DNA from: JAIEPT01 sp038217425
GTDB lineage: Bacteria; Planctomycetota; Planctomycetia; Gemmatales; Gemmataceae
Length of the DNA stretch: 47,820 nt
Reading direction: 5' to 3'
Assembly: GCA_038217425.1 (NCBI GenBank)
Contig: JBBQPM010000033.1
Location: 1 to 47,820, forward strand
Shown here: in pieces, positions 31,242-39,533 of the stretch
Numbering within the stretch: position 1 is the stretch's first letter
Layout of the letters: each line of letters begins with the position of its first letter
Translations under genes and position numbers: made by a program
Notes under the pieces: model-generated
What the model was told of the DNA's origin: nothing
What the model saw: the letters and a program-made list of their open reading frames with translations, nothing else
Databases searched by the model: none

Positions 31242-31333
31242 CCGGTGCACCTCCTGAGATTGGAGCTTATGGTATCTGAAGCGCCGGCGTTTTCCTAGGC
31301 CCTACGCCGTTTTCTCATTTTGCGCCCTCGGCG

Positions 31334-31362
31334 TTGCGTCCTCCGCGCCCCTGCTATATACT
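31334..31362 (+). promoter_or_regulatory. Candidate promoter of the TPR protein gene
   Basis: TTGCGT (31334-31339), 17 bases, then TATACT (31357-31362). It lies 41 bases before the ATG at 31403, in the gap divergent from the phosphatase gene. Confidence 0.5.
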
Positions 31363-31402
31363 GAAGCCCGAACCGCATTCCTTCGCTTCACGGGAGAAGG
31401 CC

Positions 31403-31822
31403 ATGTCCAAGCAAGGCAAGCCGAGTCAGTCCCCCGCATCCGTTGCCAATCGCGTCAGCGATGAATCTCAACTCGATTTCGAAATCGATTTCTTTAGCAG
31501 CATCCTCCTGCGCCATCCTGATTACCTCGACGTTCTCCGCGTGCACGGCAACAACCTCACCCTGCAAGGCCGCTACGAAGAAGGTCTTAAAATCGACCGC
31601 CGACTCACGCGTCTCCGCCCCCAGGACGCGCTCGCCCATTACAACCTCGCCTGCAGCCTCGCCCTCCTGCACAAACCCGAGTCCGCCTTCAAGGCGCTGC
31701 GCCGCTCCATGGAGCTCGGCTACCGCGATTTTCGCTACATGCTCGAGGACGGCGACCTCGACGTTCTCCGCAAAGATCCGCGCTTCCGCCAACTCCTGCG
31801 CGAGTTCCAACGGCCCAAGTAA
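31403..31822 (+). CDS. Small TPR-repeat protein
   Basis: 139 residues, start supported by GGGAGAAGG upstream. No signal peptide. Two to three tetratricopeptide-like helical pairs are visible: VLRVHGNNLTLQGRYEEGLK, ALAHYNLACSLALLHKPESA and FKALRRSMELGYRDF. The C-terminal tail (LDVLRKDPRFRQLLREFQ) is typical of TPR proteins in which the last unit describes 'distance' to a target, a form common in Planctomycetes. It probably mediates a protein contact in the cytoplasm; the partner is unknown. A hairpin repeat follows after 18 bases. Confidence 0.8.
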   Translation: MSKQGKPSQSPASVANRVSDESQLDFEIDFFSSILLRHPDYLDVLRVHGNNLTLQGRYEEGLKIDRRLTRLRPQDALAHYNLACSLALLHKPESAFKALRRSMELGYRDFRYMLEDGDLDVLRKDPRFRQLLREFQRPK

Positions 31823-31840
31823 CGCGAGCTAAACCGAAGC

Positions 31841-31902
31841 CGTAGGGGCAAGCGGCTTCGCTTGCCCATTCCGCAAAAGCAAGCGAAGCCGCTTGCCCTA
31901 CG
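31841..31902. repeat. Inverted repeat, family 'CGTAGGGGCAAGCGGCTTCGCTTG'
   Basis: Arms 31841-31864 and 31880-31902 pair over 23-24 bases with one C missing on the right. Each arm is itself partly self-complementary (AAGCGGCTTCGCTT). It lies between two plus-strand genes. Confidence 0.85.
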
Positions 31903-31978
31903 AATCTCCGGCAATCGCTGTTCCGCATCTTCCGGAGAAATTCCAAACGCATCGCAAATCTTCAGGAGGGAGAACCCC

Positions 31979-32953
31979 ATGCTGCGCGCGTCGTGGCTCC
32001 TGGCTTTCTTGCTCGTCGGCTGCCGCGAGGCGCCTCCGGTCGATCCCGTCGATCGCGACGACGAGTCGCTCGTCCTCGCCGTTCAGCCCATGCCCGAGGG
32101 CTTGCCCGAATCGATTCCGTTCGACGGCAAGCGGGCCATGAGCTATCTCGAACAGATCTGCAAGATCGGCCCGCGCATGTCCGGCACCAAGGGCATGCGC
32201 GAACAGCAGGCGCTCATCCGCAAGCACTTCGAAGATCTCGGACTGAAGATCGAAGATCAGGCCTTTCGCAGCAAACAGGTGAGTTCGCCGGAAATCGTCG
32301 ATTTCTGCAACCTCATCGTTCGCCTCAAGCCCGAAGCGAAGCGACGCGTCATCCTCTGCACGCACTACGACACCCGCCCCAAGGCCGATCAGGAACCCAA
32401 TCCACGCCGCTGGACCGAACCCTTCGTCAGCGCCAACGACGGCGGTTCCGGCGTCGCCTTCCTCATGGAGTTCGCTCATCACGTCTCCAAGCTCAAGCTC
32501 GAGGTCGGCGTCGATCTCGTCTTCTTCGATGCCGAGGAGTACGTCTGGACGAAGGAAGACAATTATTTCATCGGCTCGAAACAATTCGCGAAGTTGTGGA
32601 AAGCCGACCCGAAGCGTCCCGTCTATCTGGGCGCCGTGCTGCTGGACATGATTGCGGGGAAGAACCCGCGTTTCCCGGTCGAGGACAACTCATTTCGCCG
32701 GGCCAACAAGCTGACGATCGAATTGTGGTCGCTGGCGCTGAACATGAAACTCCCCGCGTTTCAAAACCGCATGGGATCGTCGGTGCTGGACGACCATATC
32801 TCGCTGCTAGACGCCGGCATCCCCGCGGTCGACATCATCGATTTCGATTATCCGCACTGGCATCGGCTCAGCGACACGCCGGCCAACTGCAGCCCCGACG
32901 GCATGCTGCAGGTTTCGAAATTGCTGAGCACCTGGGTGCAGATGGTGAAGTGA
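31979..32953 (+). CDS. M28-family lipoprotein, glutaminyl-peptide cyclotransferase-like
   Basis: 324 residues, start backed by AGGAGGGAG. A lipobox LLVGC places the lipidated Cys at residue 15, so the mature protein is membrane-anchored on the outer side of the cytoplasmic membrane or in the outer membrane. The M28 single-zinc set is visible: THYDTRP (His129, Asp131), SANDGGSG (Asp154), FFDAEEYVW (Glu186, Glu187) and DFDYPHWH near the end. The YPHWH pattern and preserved Trp residues favour the glutaminyl cyclase branch, which cyclises N-terminal Gln to pyroglutamate, over a plain aminopeptidase. The distinction is by eye. Confidence 0.85.
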   Translation: MLRASWLLAFLLVGCREAPPVDPVDRDDESLVLAVQPMPEGLPESIPFDGKRAMSYLEQICKIGPRMSGTKGMREQQALIRKHFEDLGLKIEDQAFRSKQVSSPEIVDFCNLIVRLKPEAKRRVILCTHYDTRPKADQEPNPRRWTEPFVSANDGGSGVAFLMEFAHHVSKLKLEVGVDLVFFDAEEYVWTKEDNYFIGSKQFAKLWKADPKRPVYLGAVLLDMIAGKNPRFPVEDNSFRRANKLTIELWSLALNMKLPAFQNRMGSSVLDDHISLLDAGIPAVDIIDFDYPHWHRLSDTPANCSPDGMLQVSKLLSTWVQMVK

Positions 32954-32963
32954 CCGAATTTTC

Positions 32964-33165
32964 GGCGAGCGGGAGGACGTCAATCCCCCGGTACGCCACT
33001 TTCGCCCGAACGAATGACGTCCGCACGGCTGTTTTTATTTTTGAAGGACCGCGTACCGGGGGACGTCAGTCCCCCGGTATGTGAAGTTCGTCCGCAACGA
33101 GATTTTGACAACACGAAGCGCCGCATCCGCATCACGTACCGGGGGACTAACGTCCCCCGCTCGCC
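32964..33165. repeat. Cluster of three hairpin units, family 'GGCGAGCGG-GGGACGTnnGTCCCCC-GGTAC'
   Basis: The units are 32964-32994, 33053-33079 and 33136-33165. Each has a stem near GGGGGAC/GTCCCCC. The first has the GGCGAGCGG end on its left and GGTAC on its right, the third is its inverse, and the middle one has GTAC ends on both sides. It separates convergent genes. The elements at 38806-38836 and 38880-38910 share the same end sequences with a different stem. Confidence 0.85.
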
Positions 33166-33174
33166 TGAATCGTT

Positions 33175-34545
33175 TTACACCAGTTCGCGAATCGGCTCGA
33201 TGCCGCCGTCGACCAGATACTGCGGCCGACCGTTGGGATCGAAGATGCGCGTGGTCGCCAGGTTCAGGCCGACGTTCTGATAGAGCGTCGCGAAGATTTC
33301 CTGGAACTTGACCGGGCGTTCCTTCGGATATTCGCCCAGGCGGTTGGTGGCGCCGATGATCTGACCCGTACGCATGCCGCCCCCGGCGAGAATCGCACAG
33401 TTGGCTTGCGGCCAATGGTCGCGGCTGTTGTTGTTGTTGATCCGAGGCGTGCGGCCGAACTCGCCCCAGCAGACGACCGACACGGTTCGGTCCAGCCCGC
33501 GAACGTGCAAATCGTCGATGAGCGCTGACAACGCCCGATCGAGCATGGGCGAATTTCGGCGACCTTCGGGGAAGTTCATGCCGTCGCCGCCGTGCCAATC
33601 CCAGCGGCTAAAGTTCAGAGTGACGACGCGGGCGCCGGCCTCGACGAGTCGACGGGCCAGGAGGAAGTTCCGCACCATACGCGGAGCGCCGTCGCGTTCG
33701 AACGCCGGGTCGTCTTGGCCGTAGCTGGCGCGGACGCGGGGGTCTTCTTTCGAGAGATCGAGGGCTTCGACCAGTTTCGACGAGGTGAGGATGCCGAGCG
33801 CCTGGCGCGAGAATGCGTCCATGCCGTCCATGGTCGCATTCGTGTCGAGATTGCGGTTGAGGGTGTCGAACGAGTTGCGCAGGTTGACGCGATCGCTGAG
33901 GCGTTCGAGGGTGACGCCGTTGAGCGTCATGTTCGAGCTGGCCATGTTGTCGCGGCCGCCCATGAGCGCGAAGGGATTGTGCGACATGCCGAGGAAACCG
34001 CCGGTGTAGGGATTGCCCCAGCGCTGTTCGCCGGTGCGGTACATGAGCGAGAGGTTCGGCGGAATCGAAGAATGTGCCGGGCCCTGCAGTTTGGAAACCC
34101 ACGAGCCCATCATGGGCCAGTAATCGCCTTGTTGCGGCATCCGCTTTCGGCCCGTCATGCACTGGTACGCGTCGTGGTCGCCGGAGGAGTCGGAGATGGA
34201 GCGGACGATGGCGAACTTGTCGGCCATTTGCGCCATGCGCGGGAACATTTCGCAGATATCGATGCCGGGGACATTGGTGCGGATGGGGTTGAAGTCGCCG
34301 CGAAATTCGCGCGGGGCGTCGGGCTTCATGTCCCACATATCCATGTGGGGCGGGCCGCCGGGAAGGTAGACGTTGATGATGGCGCGATGGCGGGTGGTGT
34401 CGGCCTGGCCTTGCGATTCGGCCTTGAGGACGTTGGCGAGGGAGAGGCCGCCCATGAGGCTGCCGCCGATGGTGAGAAAATCGCGGCGGGTGACGCCGTC
34501 GCAGAAGCCGCCGTTACGACTGGGCTTGCCGAAAATGGTGAGCAT
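33175..34545 (-). CDS. DUF1501 Tat-exported protein
   Basis: 456 residues from the ATG at 34545, with AGGA ten bases upstream; an ATG at 34629 gives no family match. A twin-arginine signal is present (TRRDFLTIGGSLMGGLSLA, Arg20-Arg21), so the protein is exported folded. The DUF1501 body, of the alkaline-phosphatase/sulfatase-like superfamily, shows VYLPGGPPHMDMWDMKPD, DICEMFPRMAQ, SDSSGDHDAYQCMTGR and VVCWGEFGRTPRIN. DUF1501 genes usually sit beside DUF1549/DUF1553 genes in planctomycete pairs; here none is adjacent. The substrate is unknown. Its stop is ten bases from a hairpin unit. Confidence 0.9.
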   Translation of the reverse strand: MLTIFGKPSRNGGFCDGVTRRDFLTIGGSLMGGLSLANVLKAESQGQADTTRHRAIINVYLPGGPPHMDMWDMKPDAPREFRGDFNPIRTNVPGIDICEMFPRMAQMADKFAIVRSISDSSGDHDAYQCMTGRKRMPQQGDYWPMMGSWVSKLQGPAHSSIPPNLSLMYRTGEQRWGNPYTGGFLGMSHNPFALMGGRDNMASSNMTLNGVTLERLSDRVNLRNSFDTLNRNLDTNATMDGMDAFSRQALGILTSSKLVEALDLSKEDPRVRASYGQDDPAFERDGAPRMVRNFLLARRLVEAGARVVTLNFSRWDWHGGDGMNFPEGRRNSPMLDRALSALIDDLHVRGLDRTVSVVCWGEFGRTPRINNNNSRDHWPQANCAILAGGGMRTGQIIGATNRLGEYPKERPVKFQEIFATLYQNVGLNLATTRIFDPNGRPQYLVDGGIEPIRELV

Positions 34546-34674
34546 GGCGAGGTTTCCTGAGCGAGGGACCGGGGAGGTCACATATTTTAAGGTGGGAAAC
34601 TTTCTGGAGAGCCGTTGGTAGTCTATCATGAGAATCGGCCCATGCCTAGAGGCGACGCGAGGATTTTTGGGCTC

Positions 34675-34702
34675 TTGCCAGATTTTGGACTTCCGATATA
34701 GT
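34675..34702 (+). promoter_or_regulatory. Candidate promoter of rpmB
   Basis: TTGCCA (34675-34680), 16 bases, TATAGT (34697-34702). It lies 46 bases before the rpmB start in the divergent gap. Confidence 0.55.
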
Positions 34703-34748
34703 GTACCGTTCTACGGAACGTGTTTCTCTTGCAACCTCAGGTGCGGTC

Positions 34749-35009
34749 ATGCCACAGCGCTGTGCGATCACGGGAGCAGTCAAAAGTCGCGGATTCAAGT
34801 ACGCTCGCCGCGGCAAGGCGAAGTACTTGGGCGGCGTCGGTAAAAAGGTGACCGGCAAGACCAAACGCGTCTTCAAGCCGAACATGCAGAAGGTGCGCCT
34901 GGTCCTCGACGGCAAGGTGCAGCGCGCCTGGGTCACGGTGAAAGCGATTCGCTCCGGCCTGGTGAAGAAGCCGTCGAAAAAGAAGCCGTTCCAGATGCCG
35001 GCGCTTTAA
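34749..35009 (+). CDS. rpmB: 50S ribosomal protein bL28
   Basis: 86 residues from the ATG at 34749 (MPQRCAITGAVKSRGFKYAR). The conserved L28 core KTKRVFKPNMQKVRL and the C-terminal VTVKAIRSGLVKK are clear. It is a small rRNA-binding protein of the large subunit near the E site. An in-frame ATG at 34701 overlaps the -10 box and is not used. The L28 start C-x-x-T-G is present with only one Cys. It is alone, not with rpmG, and an inverted hairpin pair follows. Confidence 0.93.
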   Translation: MPQRCAITGAVKSRGFKYARRGKAKYLGGVGKKVTGKTKRVFKPNMQKVRLVLDGKVQRAWVTVKAIRSGLVKKPSKKKPFQMPAL

Positions 35010-35015
35010 CTATAA

Positions 35016-35128
35016 GAAAGCCCAGGGATGGCTATCCCCGGGAACGCGTCGCGATGTGCACTGCACAGACCCTAGGTGACAAATATCGATCCTGAAGCGT
35101 CCCCAGGGATAGCCATCCCTGGGCTTTC
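35016..35128. repeat. Inverted pair of hairpin units, family 'AAAGCCCAGGGATGGCTA'
   Basis: Units 35016-35042 and 35099-35128 are inverted copies about 56 bases apart. They occupy nearly the whole rpmB-gatC gap, ending 13 bases before the gatC start. Same family as 20350-20379 and 24706-24769. Confidence 0.87.
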
Positions 35129-35141
35129 GCGTGGATTTTCC

Positions 35142-35429
35142 ATGGCCATCTCGGAAGAACAAGTCCGCTGGATTGCGCACCTGGCGCGCCTGGAACTGAA
35201 CCCGGAAGAAGTCGCCGGGCTCGGCAAAGACCTCAGCGCCATCGTCGAATACGTGAATTTGCTGCAACAAGTCAACACCGACGGCATCGAACCGCTCGCC
35301 CATCCGCTCGAAATCAGCAACGTCTTTCGCGACGACGTTGTGACGCCCGGCCTCAGCGCTGACGAGGCGCTCGCCAACGCTCCCAAACGTCGGGACGACT
35401 ACTATGCCGTCCCCGCGGTCTTCGAGTAA
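35142..35429 (+). CDS. gatC: Asp/Glu-tRNA amidotransferase subunit C
   Basis: 95 residues from the ATG at 35142. The pattern is that of GatC: SEEQVRWIAHLARLELNPEE, then LSAIVEYVNLLQQVNTDGIE, FRDDVVTPGLS and the C-terminal APKRRDDYYAVPAVFE. GatC wraps around GatA to stabilise GatCAB, which converts Glu-tRNA(Gln) or Asp-tRNA(Asn) to the amidated form. gatA usually follows directly; here it does not, so gatC is detached from its operon. A hairpin repeat lies within 13 bases of the start, leaving only a weak Shine-Dalgarno region (GTGGATT). The stop is immediately adjacent to the stop of the convergent gene. Confidence 0.9.
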   Translation: MAISEEQVRWIAHLARLELNPEEVAGLGKDLSAIVEYVNLLQQVNTDGIEPLAHPLEISNVFRDDVVTPGLSADEALANAPKRRDDYYAVPAVFE

Positions 35430-35783
35430 CTACTTCGAGACGATCTTCCCCGAAGTGATGAACTTCGTGCTGCTGAACGGGTTCGTCCCCTTGGGAGCGA
35501 CTGGCTGGATCGGATTATCCTTTTGCGGCAACACAAAGACGTTCGCGATCTTGGGCGGCCAGCTGGCGATGGCGATGGTCGGGAACATGTTCCCCAGCCC
35601 AAAGCTGTTGCGCGTGCCCGAGAGCTTCGACATCGGCGCCCCGATGTTCAGCGCGCTGTTGGACTTCACCAGCGAATTGGTCGCGTCGAGCGGTTTGATG
35701 TTGAGCGTCGGCGGCGAGCCAAATTGGCCCATGGCACTACCGACCATCAGTCCCCACGTCAGTGCGATTGCGTACCAGCGCAT
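35430..35783 (-). CDS. Small exported protein of unknown function
   Basis: 117 residues. A signal peptide is clear (MRWYAIALTWGLMVGSAMGQ). The mature part is polar and rich in Asn, Ser, Pro and Lys (PPTLNIKPLDATNSLVKSNS, then VLPQKDNPIQPVAPKGTNPF), with no recognised domain. Similar short exported proteins with little structure are frequent in Planctomycetes. Its stop codon touches the gatC stop with no intervening base and no terminator, so the two transcripts must overlap. Confidence 0.65.
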   Translation of the reverse strand: MRWYAIALTWGLMVGSAMGQFGSPPTLNIKPLDATNSLVKSNSALNIGAPMSKLSGTRNSFGLGNMFPTIAIASWPPKIANVFVLPQKDNPIQPVAPKGTNPFSSTKFITSGKIVSK

Positions 35784-35818
35784 GTCTGCTCCCCATCCTA
35801 AAAATGATCCTGACGCCC

Positions 35819-35856
35819 CTGGATCCCAGAGGTTTCGGAGACCCTCGCCCGCTGGC
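35819..35856. repeat. Degenerate single arm of the 26225-26299 repeat family
   Basis: GGATCCCAGAGGTTTCGGAG followed by ACCCTCGCCCGCTGG resembles bases 26270-26303 with several substitutions and no partner arm. The rest of the 35784-36047 gap holds a possible -10 box (TACAAT, 35933-35938) for the metalloprotease gene and nothing else I recognise. Confidence 0.6.
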
Positions 35857-36047
35857 TTGCGACCATACCTCGCTTCTTCTCCGCGTCAAGAGAGACTTGC
35901 GGATTGCGACGGTTGCGCGGGGCTTTCTCCGGTACAATGAAGGGCCCGCCGCGAAATCGGTTTGCGGCCCTCCGCCCCATCCGTTAAATTGGGGAGGTTG
36001 GGAGAATTTTTCCAGCGATAGTGAATCTACCCACGGTGAGGACATTT

Positions 36048-38717
36048 ATGCGCCTGTTCGCATGCATCGGGCTTCTCAGCTGCGCCGCCTGGCTCCCCGC
36101 TCAAACCTCCGAAAAGAAGTACGAAGATTTCGACAAGATCGTCAAGGGCGCGAAGGAACACGAAGGGCTCTTTCGACTCCACCTCAAGGACGAGAACCTC
36201 TACGGCGAAATCCTCCCCGCTCAACTCAACAAGCAATACCTGTGCCCCATCGCTATCGCCCGCGGCATGGGCCTCGGCGGCTACACCCTCAACTTCGACG
36301 AACAATGGGTGCTGATGTTCAAGAAGGTCAGCGATCACAAGCTTCACCTCATTCGCCGAAATATCCACTTCCAGGCGAAGAAAGGCAGCCCCGTCGCCGG
36401 CGCTATTGAAACCACCTACACCGACTCCGTACTCCTGGCCATCAAGATCCTCTCGGTGCACCCCACCCGGCAAAGCCTGCTCATCAACTTCAACGAAGTC
36501 TTCATGCGCGACTTCGCCGACACCGGCATCGGGTTCTTCGATACCAGCCGAAGCACCTGGGACCGCGTCAAGGCGTTCCCCAAGAACATCGAACTGCGCG
36601 TCGCCGCCACCTTCTCCGGCGCCGGCAAAGGCAAAGGCGGACAAAGCGTCATCGACGCCCGCGGCTCCACCGTCGTCTTCCACTACGCCCTCGTCGAACT
36701 CCCCGACTCCGGCTACAACCCCCGGCTCGCCGACGATCGCGTCGGCTACTTCCTCAGCGCCGTCAAGGACTACTCCACCGACAGCAAAGACACGCCGTAT
36801 GTCCGCTACGTCAACCGCTGGCGCCTCGAGCGCGCCGACTCCGACGCCAAGAACAAAGATCGGCTCTCCGTCCCCAAGAAGCGGATCGTCTACTGGATCG
36901 AAAAGACCGTGCCGCACGAATATCGCGGCTACGTTCGTGAAGGCATCCTCGAGTGGAACAAGGCGTTCGAGAAGATCGGTTTCCGCGACGCCATCGAAGT
37001 TCGCCAGCAGGAGAGCGAAGACTTCGATCCCGAAGACATGAACTACAACACGATCCGCTGGATCACCGTCGGCGCCGGGTTTGCGATGGGCCCCTCGCGC
37101 GCCAATCCGCTCACCGGCGAAATCCTCGACGCCGACATCATCATGGACGCCGACATGGTCCGCTTCTACAAGCAGCAGGCGCGACTCTACGGCAGCAACA
37201 AGGCCGCCCATCTCGACGAGTTCGCCAGCCCCATGCAGGCGATCAAACGCGACTGGATCCTCCCCGACCCCGCCGAGGTCTTTGGCGGCGAGATTTCCAG
37301 CTGGCGCAAGAAACCCAAGGAGGAAACCGTCGAGCCCGGCAGCCAATTCTGGGCGATGAAGTATGGCCTGTGCCAGTGCGCCTCGTGCATGAAGCACGAA
37401 CTCAACCTGGCTGCCCTGTCGTTCTCGATCCGCGATCAGGGCAAGGGAGCCGAGAAGGTGACCGAGGAGTTCATCGGCCAGGCGATCAAGGAAGTCATCA
37501 TGCACGAGGTCGGCCATACGCTGGGCCTGCGGCACAACTTCAAGGCCAGTTCGATGCTCCCCAACGATCAACTGCATGACGTGGCCATCACCAGCAAGAA
37601 GGGCCTCGCCGGCTCCGTCATGGATTATCTCCCGGTGAACATCGCTCCCAAGGGAACCAAGCAGGGCGAGTACTTCATGACGACCCTGGGGGCGTACGAT
37701 TACTGGGCGATCGAGTACGCCTACCGACCGCTCGACGGCGGCACCGAAGGCGAATGGGACAAGCTCCAGGACATCGCCAAGAAGTCCGCGCAACCGGGCC
37801 TCGACTTCGGCACCGATGAAGACCTACGAGCTTCTTCGGATCCGCTGATTCACGTGTGGGATCTGGGCAACGACCCGCTCAAGTTCGCGCTCGACCGCAT
37901 TGTTCTTGCCCAGGAGCTCGCCAAGGAGTTGCCGGAGAAGGTCGTCGAGAAGGGCGAAGGCTATCAGCGCCTGCGCGGCGCCTTCAATCTCGTGCTGAAT
38001 CAGTATGGCAACGCCTCGTTCCTGGCCACGGGTTACATCGGGGGCTCGTTCGCCCATCGCGACCACAACGGCGACCCCAACGGCCGAGATCCGTTCATCC
38101 CCGTCGCCGGCAAGAAGCAGCGCGAGGCGCTCAAGTTCCTGCAGGAGCACATCCTGAGCGACAAGCACTTTACGTTCTCGCCGAAGCTGCTGCGCCGGCT
38201 GGCTGCGGATCGCTGGTATCACTGGGGCAACGAATCGACGATCATGACGGCGATCGACATGCCGATCCACGAACGGGTCCTGAGCGTGCAGCGGGTGGCG
38301 CTTTCGGAGCTATTCAGCAACGACACAATGTCGCGCATCCAGAACACGGCACTGCAATCGGAAGACGGCGATGCGCTCAAGCTCAACGAGGTCTTCCGCG
38401 CCGTCACCGAGAGCGTCTGGACGTTGCCGAAGAAGGACGCCAAGAAGGAAACGTGGGCGAGTTCGGTCTTGCGCCGCAACCTGCAGCGCGAGCATCTTGG
38501 GGTCCTGGCGAATATGGTGGTCGGCAAGGGCGTGGGCACGCGCGCGTTGCCGCCGGACGCGCGGAGTCTGGCGCGTTTGCATTTGCGCGAGATCCAGGGG
38601 GGGATCGAGATCGTGTTGCGCGACGAGAACCTGGACGAGGTGACGCGGGCGCATCTGGACGAATCGAAGGAGCGCATCGACCGCGTGCTGAAGGCGTCGT
38701 TCCAGCTCGGGCTGTAG
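36048..38717 (+). CDS. Large secreted zinc-dependent metalloprotease (DUF5117/DUF5118/DUF4953 type)
   Basis: 889 residues from the ATG at 36048, with GAGGA six bases upstream. The signal peptide MRLFACIGLLSCAAWLPAQ is followed by the DUF5118/DUF5117-like N-terminal region (KIVKGAKEHEGLFRLHLKDE, then LGGYTLNFDEQWVLMF). The catalytic site HEVGHTLGLRHNF (486-498) is the extended metzincin motif H-E-x-x-H-x-x-G-x-x-H. A downstream GSVMDYLPVN gives the Met-turn. Relatives in Bacteroidetes and Planctomycetes are annotated only as zinc-dependent metalloproteases. It acts outside the cytoplasmic membrane; its substrate is unknown. It is a single gene. Confidence 0.9.
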   Translation: MRLFACIGLLSCAAWLPAQTSEKKYEDFDKIVKGAKEHEGLFRLHLKDENLYGEILPAQLNKQYLCPIAIARGMGLGGYTLNFDEQWVLMFKKVSDHKLHLIRRNIHFQAKKGSPVAGAIETTYTDSVLLAIKILSVHPTRQSLLINFNEVFMRDFADTGIGFFDTSRSTWDRVKAFPKNIELRVAATFSGAGKGKGGQSVIDARGSTVVFHYALVELPDSGYNPRLADDRVGYFLSAVKDYSTDSKDTPYVRYVNRWRLERADSDAKNKDRLSVPKKRIVYWIEKTVPHEYRGYVREGILEWNKAFEKIGFRDAIEVRQQESEDFDPEDMNYNTIRWITVGAGFAMGPSRANPLTGEILDADIIMDADMVRFYKQQARLYGSNKAAHLDEFASPMQAIKRDWILPDPAEVFGGEISSWRKKPKEETVEPGSQFWAMKYGLCQCASCMKHELNLAALSFSIRDQGKGAEKVTEEFIGQAIKEVIMHEVGHTLGLRHNFKASSMLPNDQLHDVAITSKKGLAGSVMDYLPVNIAPKGTKQGEYFMTTLGAYDYWAIEYAYRPLDGGTEGEWDKLQDIAKKSAQPGLDFGTDEDLRASSDPLIHVWDLGNDPLKFALDRIVLAQELAKELPEKVVEKGEGYQRLRGAFNLVLNQYGNASFLATGYIGGSFAHRDHNGDPNGRDPFIPVAGKKQREALKFLQEHILSDKHFTFSPKLLRRLAADRWYHWGNESTIMTAIDMPIHERVLSVQRVALSELFSNDTMSRIQNTALQSEDGDALKLNEVFRAVTESVWTLPKKDAKKETWASSVLRRNLQREHLGVLANMVVGKGVGTRALPPDARSLARLHLREIQGGIEIVLRDENLDEVTRAHLDESKERIDRVLKASFQLGL

Positions 38718-38757
38718 ACATGGAGTATCGTTCATCGACCGGAAGGAGCTGCCTTGG

Positions 38758-38959
38758 AGCGTTCGGAAGAAATGACGGAATACACCGGTAGTGAGAATCC
38801 GAATTAGGCGAGCGGCCGACGTGAGTCGGCCGGTACATGTGCTTGAGCGGTTGCGATCGGATCTTCGAATGGGATGCTATACCGGCCGACTCACGTCGGC
38901 CGCTCGCCTTAGCCAATCGCCAAGCTTTGCAGCGATTGCGTTCATTTCTTCCGAACGCT
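38758..38959. repeat. Nested inverted-repeat element (MITE-like, ~200 bases)
   Basis: The outer arms 38758-38777 and 38939-38959 are inverted copies of AGCGTTCGGAAGAAATGACG with one base inserted. Inside are two hairpin units, 38806-38836 and 38880-38910, inverted relative to each other, each with a CGGCCGAC/GTCGGCCG stem and GGCGAGCGG / GGTAC ends. The element fills most of the 339-base gap between the metalloprotease gene and tssE; no gene is seen there. Confidence 0.82.
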
Positions 38960-39056
38960 ATTAATGCCAGATCCCTTACAGTCGGATTCGTGGGGCGAAA
39001 CGGGCCGAACGAAATTTGCGGTTGTCTTTTCGCGCCCGCCCGCGGACAATGCCTGC

Positions 39057-39533
39057 ATGCCGCCCCCCAACGCGAAAATGCTCATGCCCTCCTTCTTCGA
39101 CCGCCTCCTCGAGGCCGGCCAAGATTCGCACGGGCCCCAGGGATACAGCCTCGAGCAAATGATCTCCGCACTCCGCGCCGACCTTGAGGATCTCCTCAAC
39201 ACCCGGCAGTCGCAGTCGCTCTCCACCTGCATTTATCCCGAAGTCCGGCGCTCGATCCTCGCCTACGGGCTCCCTGATCTCAACTCCATCCCCGAAATCT
39301 CAGGCGCCGCCAGCGATTCCATCAGCTCGATCATCGAAGCCCAGGTGACGCTGTTCGAACCGCGGCTGCGCAACGTCCGCGCCTTCATCATCGAAGAAGA
39401 AGGCGAAAACACACGCCGTGTCCGCTTCCACATCGAGGGGAAGCTCAACGTCGATCCCGCGCCCGAAGTCGGCTTCGAAACGGTTCTGGAACTTTCCACC
39501 GGCCATGCCACCATCGAAACCAAGATGTCATGA
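39057..39533 (+). CDS. tssE: Type VI secretion system baseplate subunit TssE
   Basis: 158 residues from the ATG at 39057; an ATG at 39078 is also possible and neither has a strong ribosome site. It has the gp25/TssE fold: PSFFDRLLEAG at the start, SLEQMISALRADLEDLLNTR, the family hallmark RRSILAYGLPDLNSI, and a C-terminal strand region (RVRFHIEGKLNVDPAPE). TssE is the wedge component linking the baseplate to the sheath of the contractile T6SS. The stop overlaps the start of tssF by ATGA. No other T6SS gene except tssF is in the window. Confidence 0.9.
   Translation: MPPPNAKMLMPSFFDRLLEAGQDSHGPQGYSLEQMISALRADLEDLLNTRQSQSLSTCIYPEVRRSILAYGLPDLNSIPEISGAASDSISSIIEAQVTLFEPRLRNVRAFIIEEEGENTRRVRFHIEGKLNVDPAPEVGFETVLELSTGHATIETKMS

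Noticed and set aside
32964..33165. CRISPR array
   Set aside because: The three repeats are palindromic, in differing orientation, with unequal spacers and no cas genes.
36027..37793. A 588-codon open frame opposite the metalloprotease gene
   Set aside because: Val/Glu/Asp/Gly-rich shadow of a gene with signal peptide and metzincin motif.
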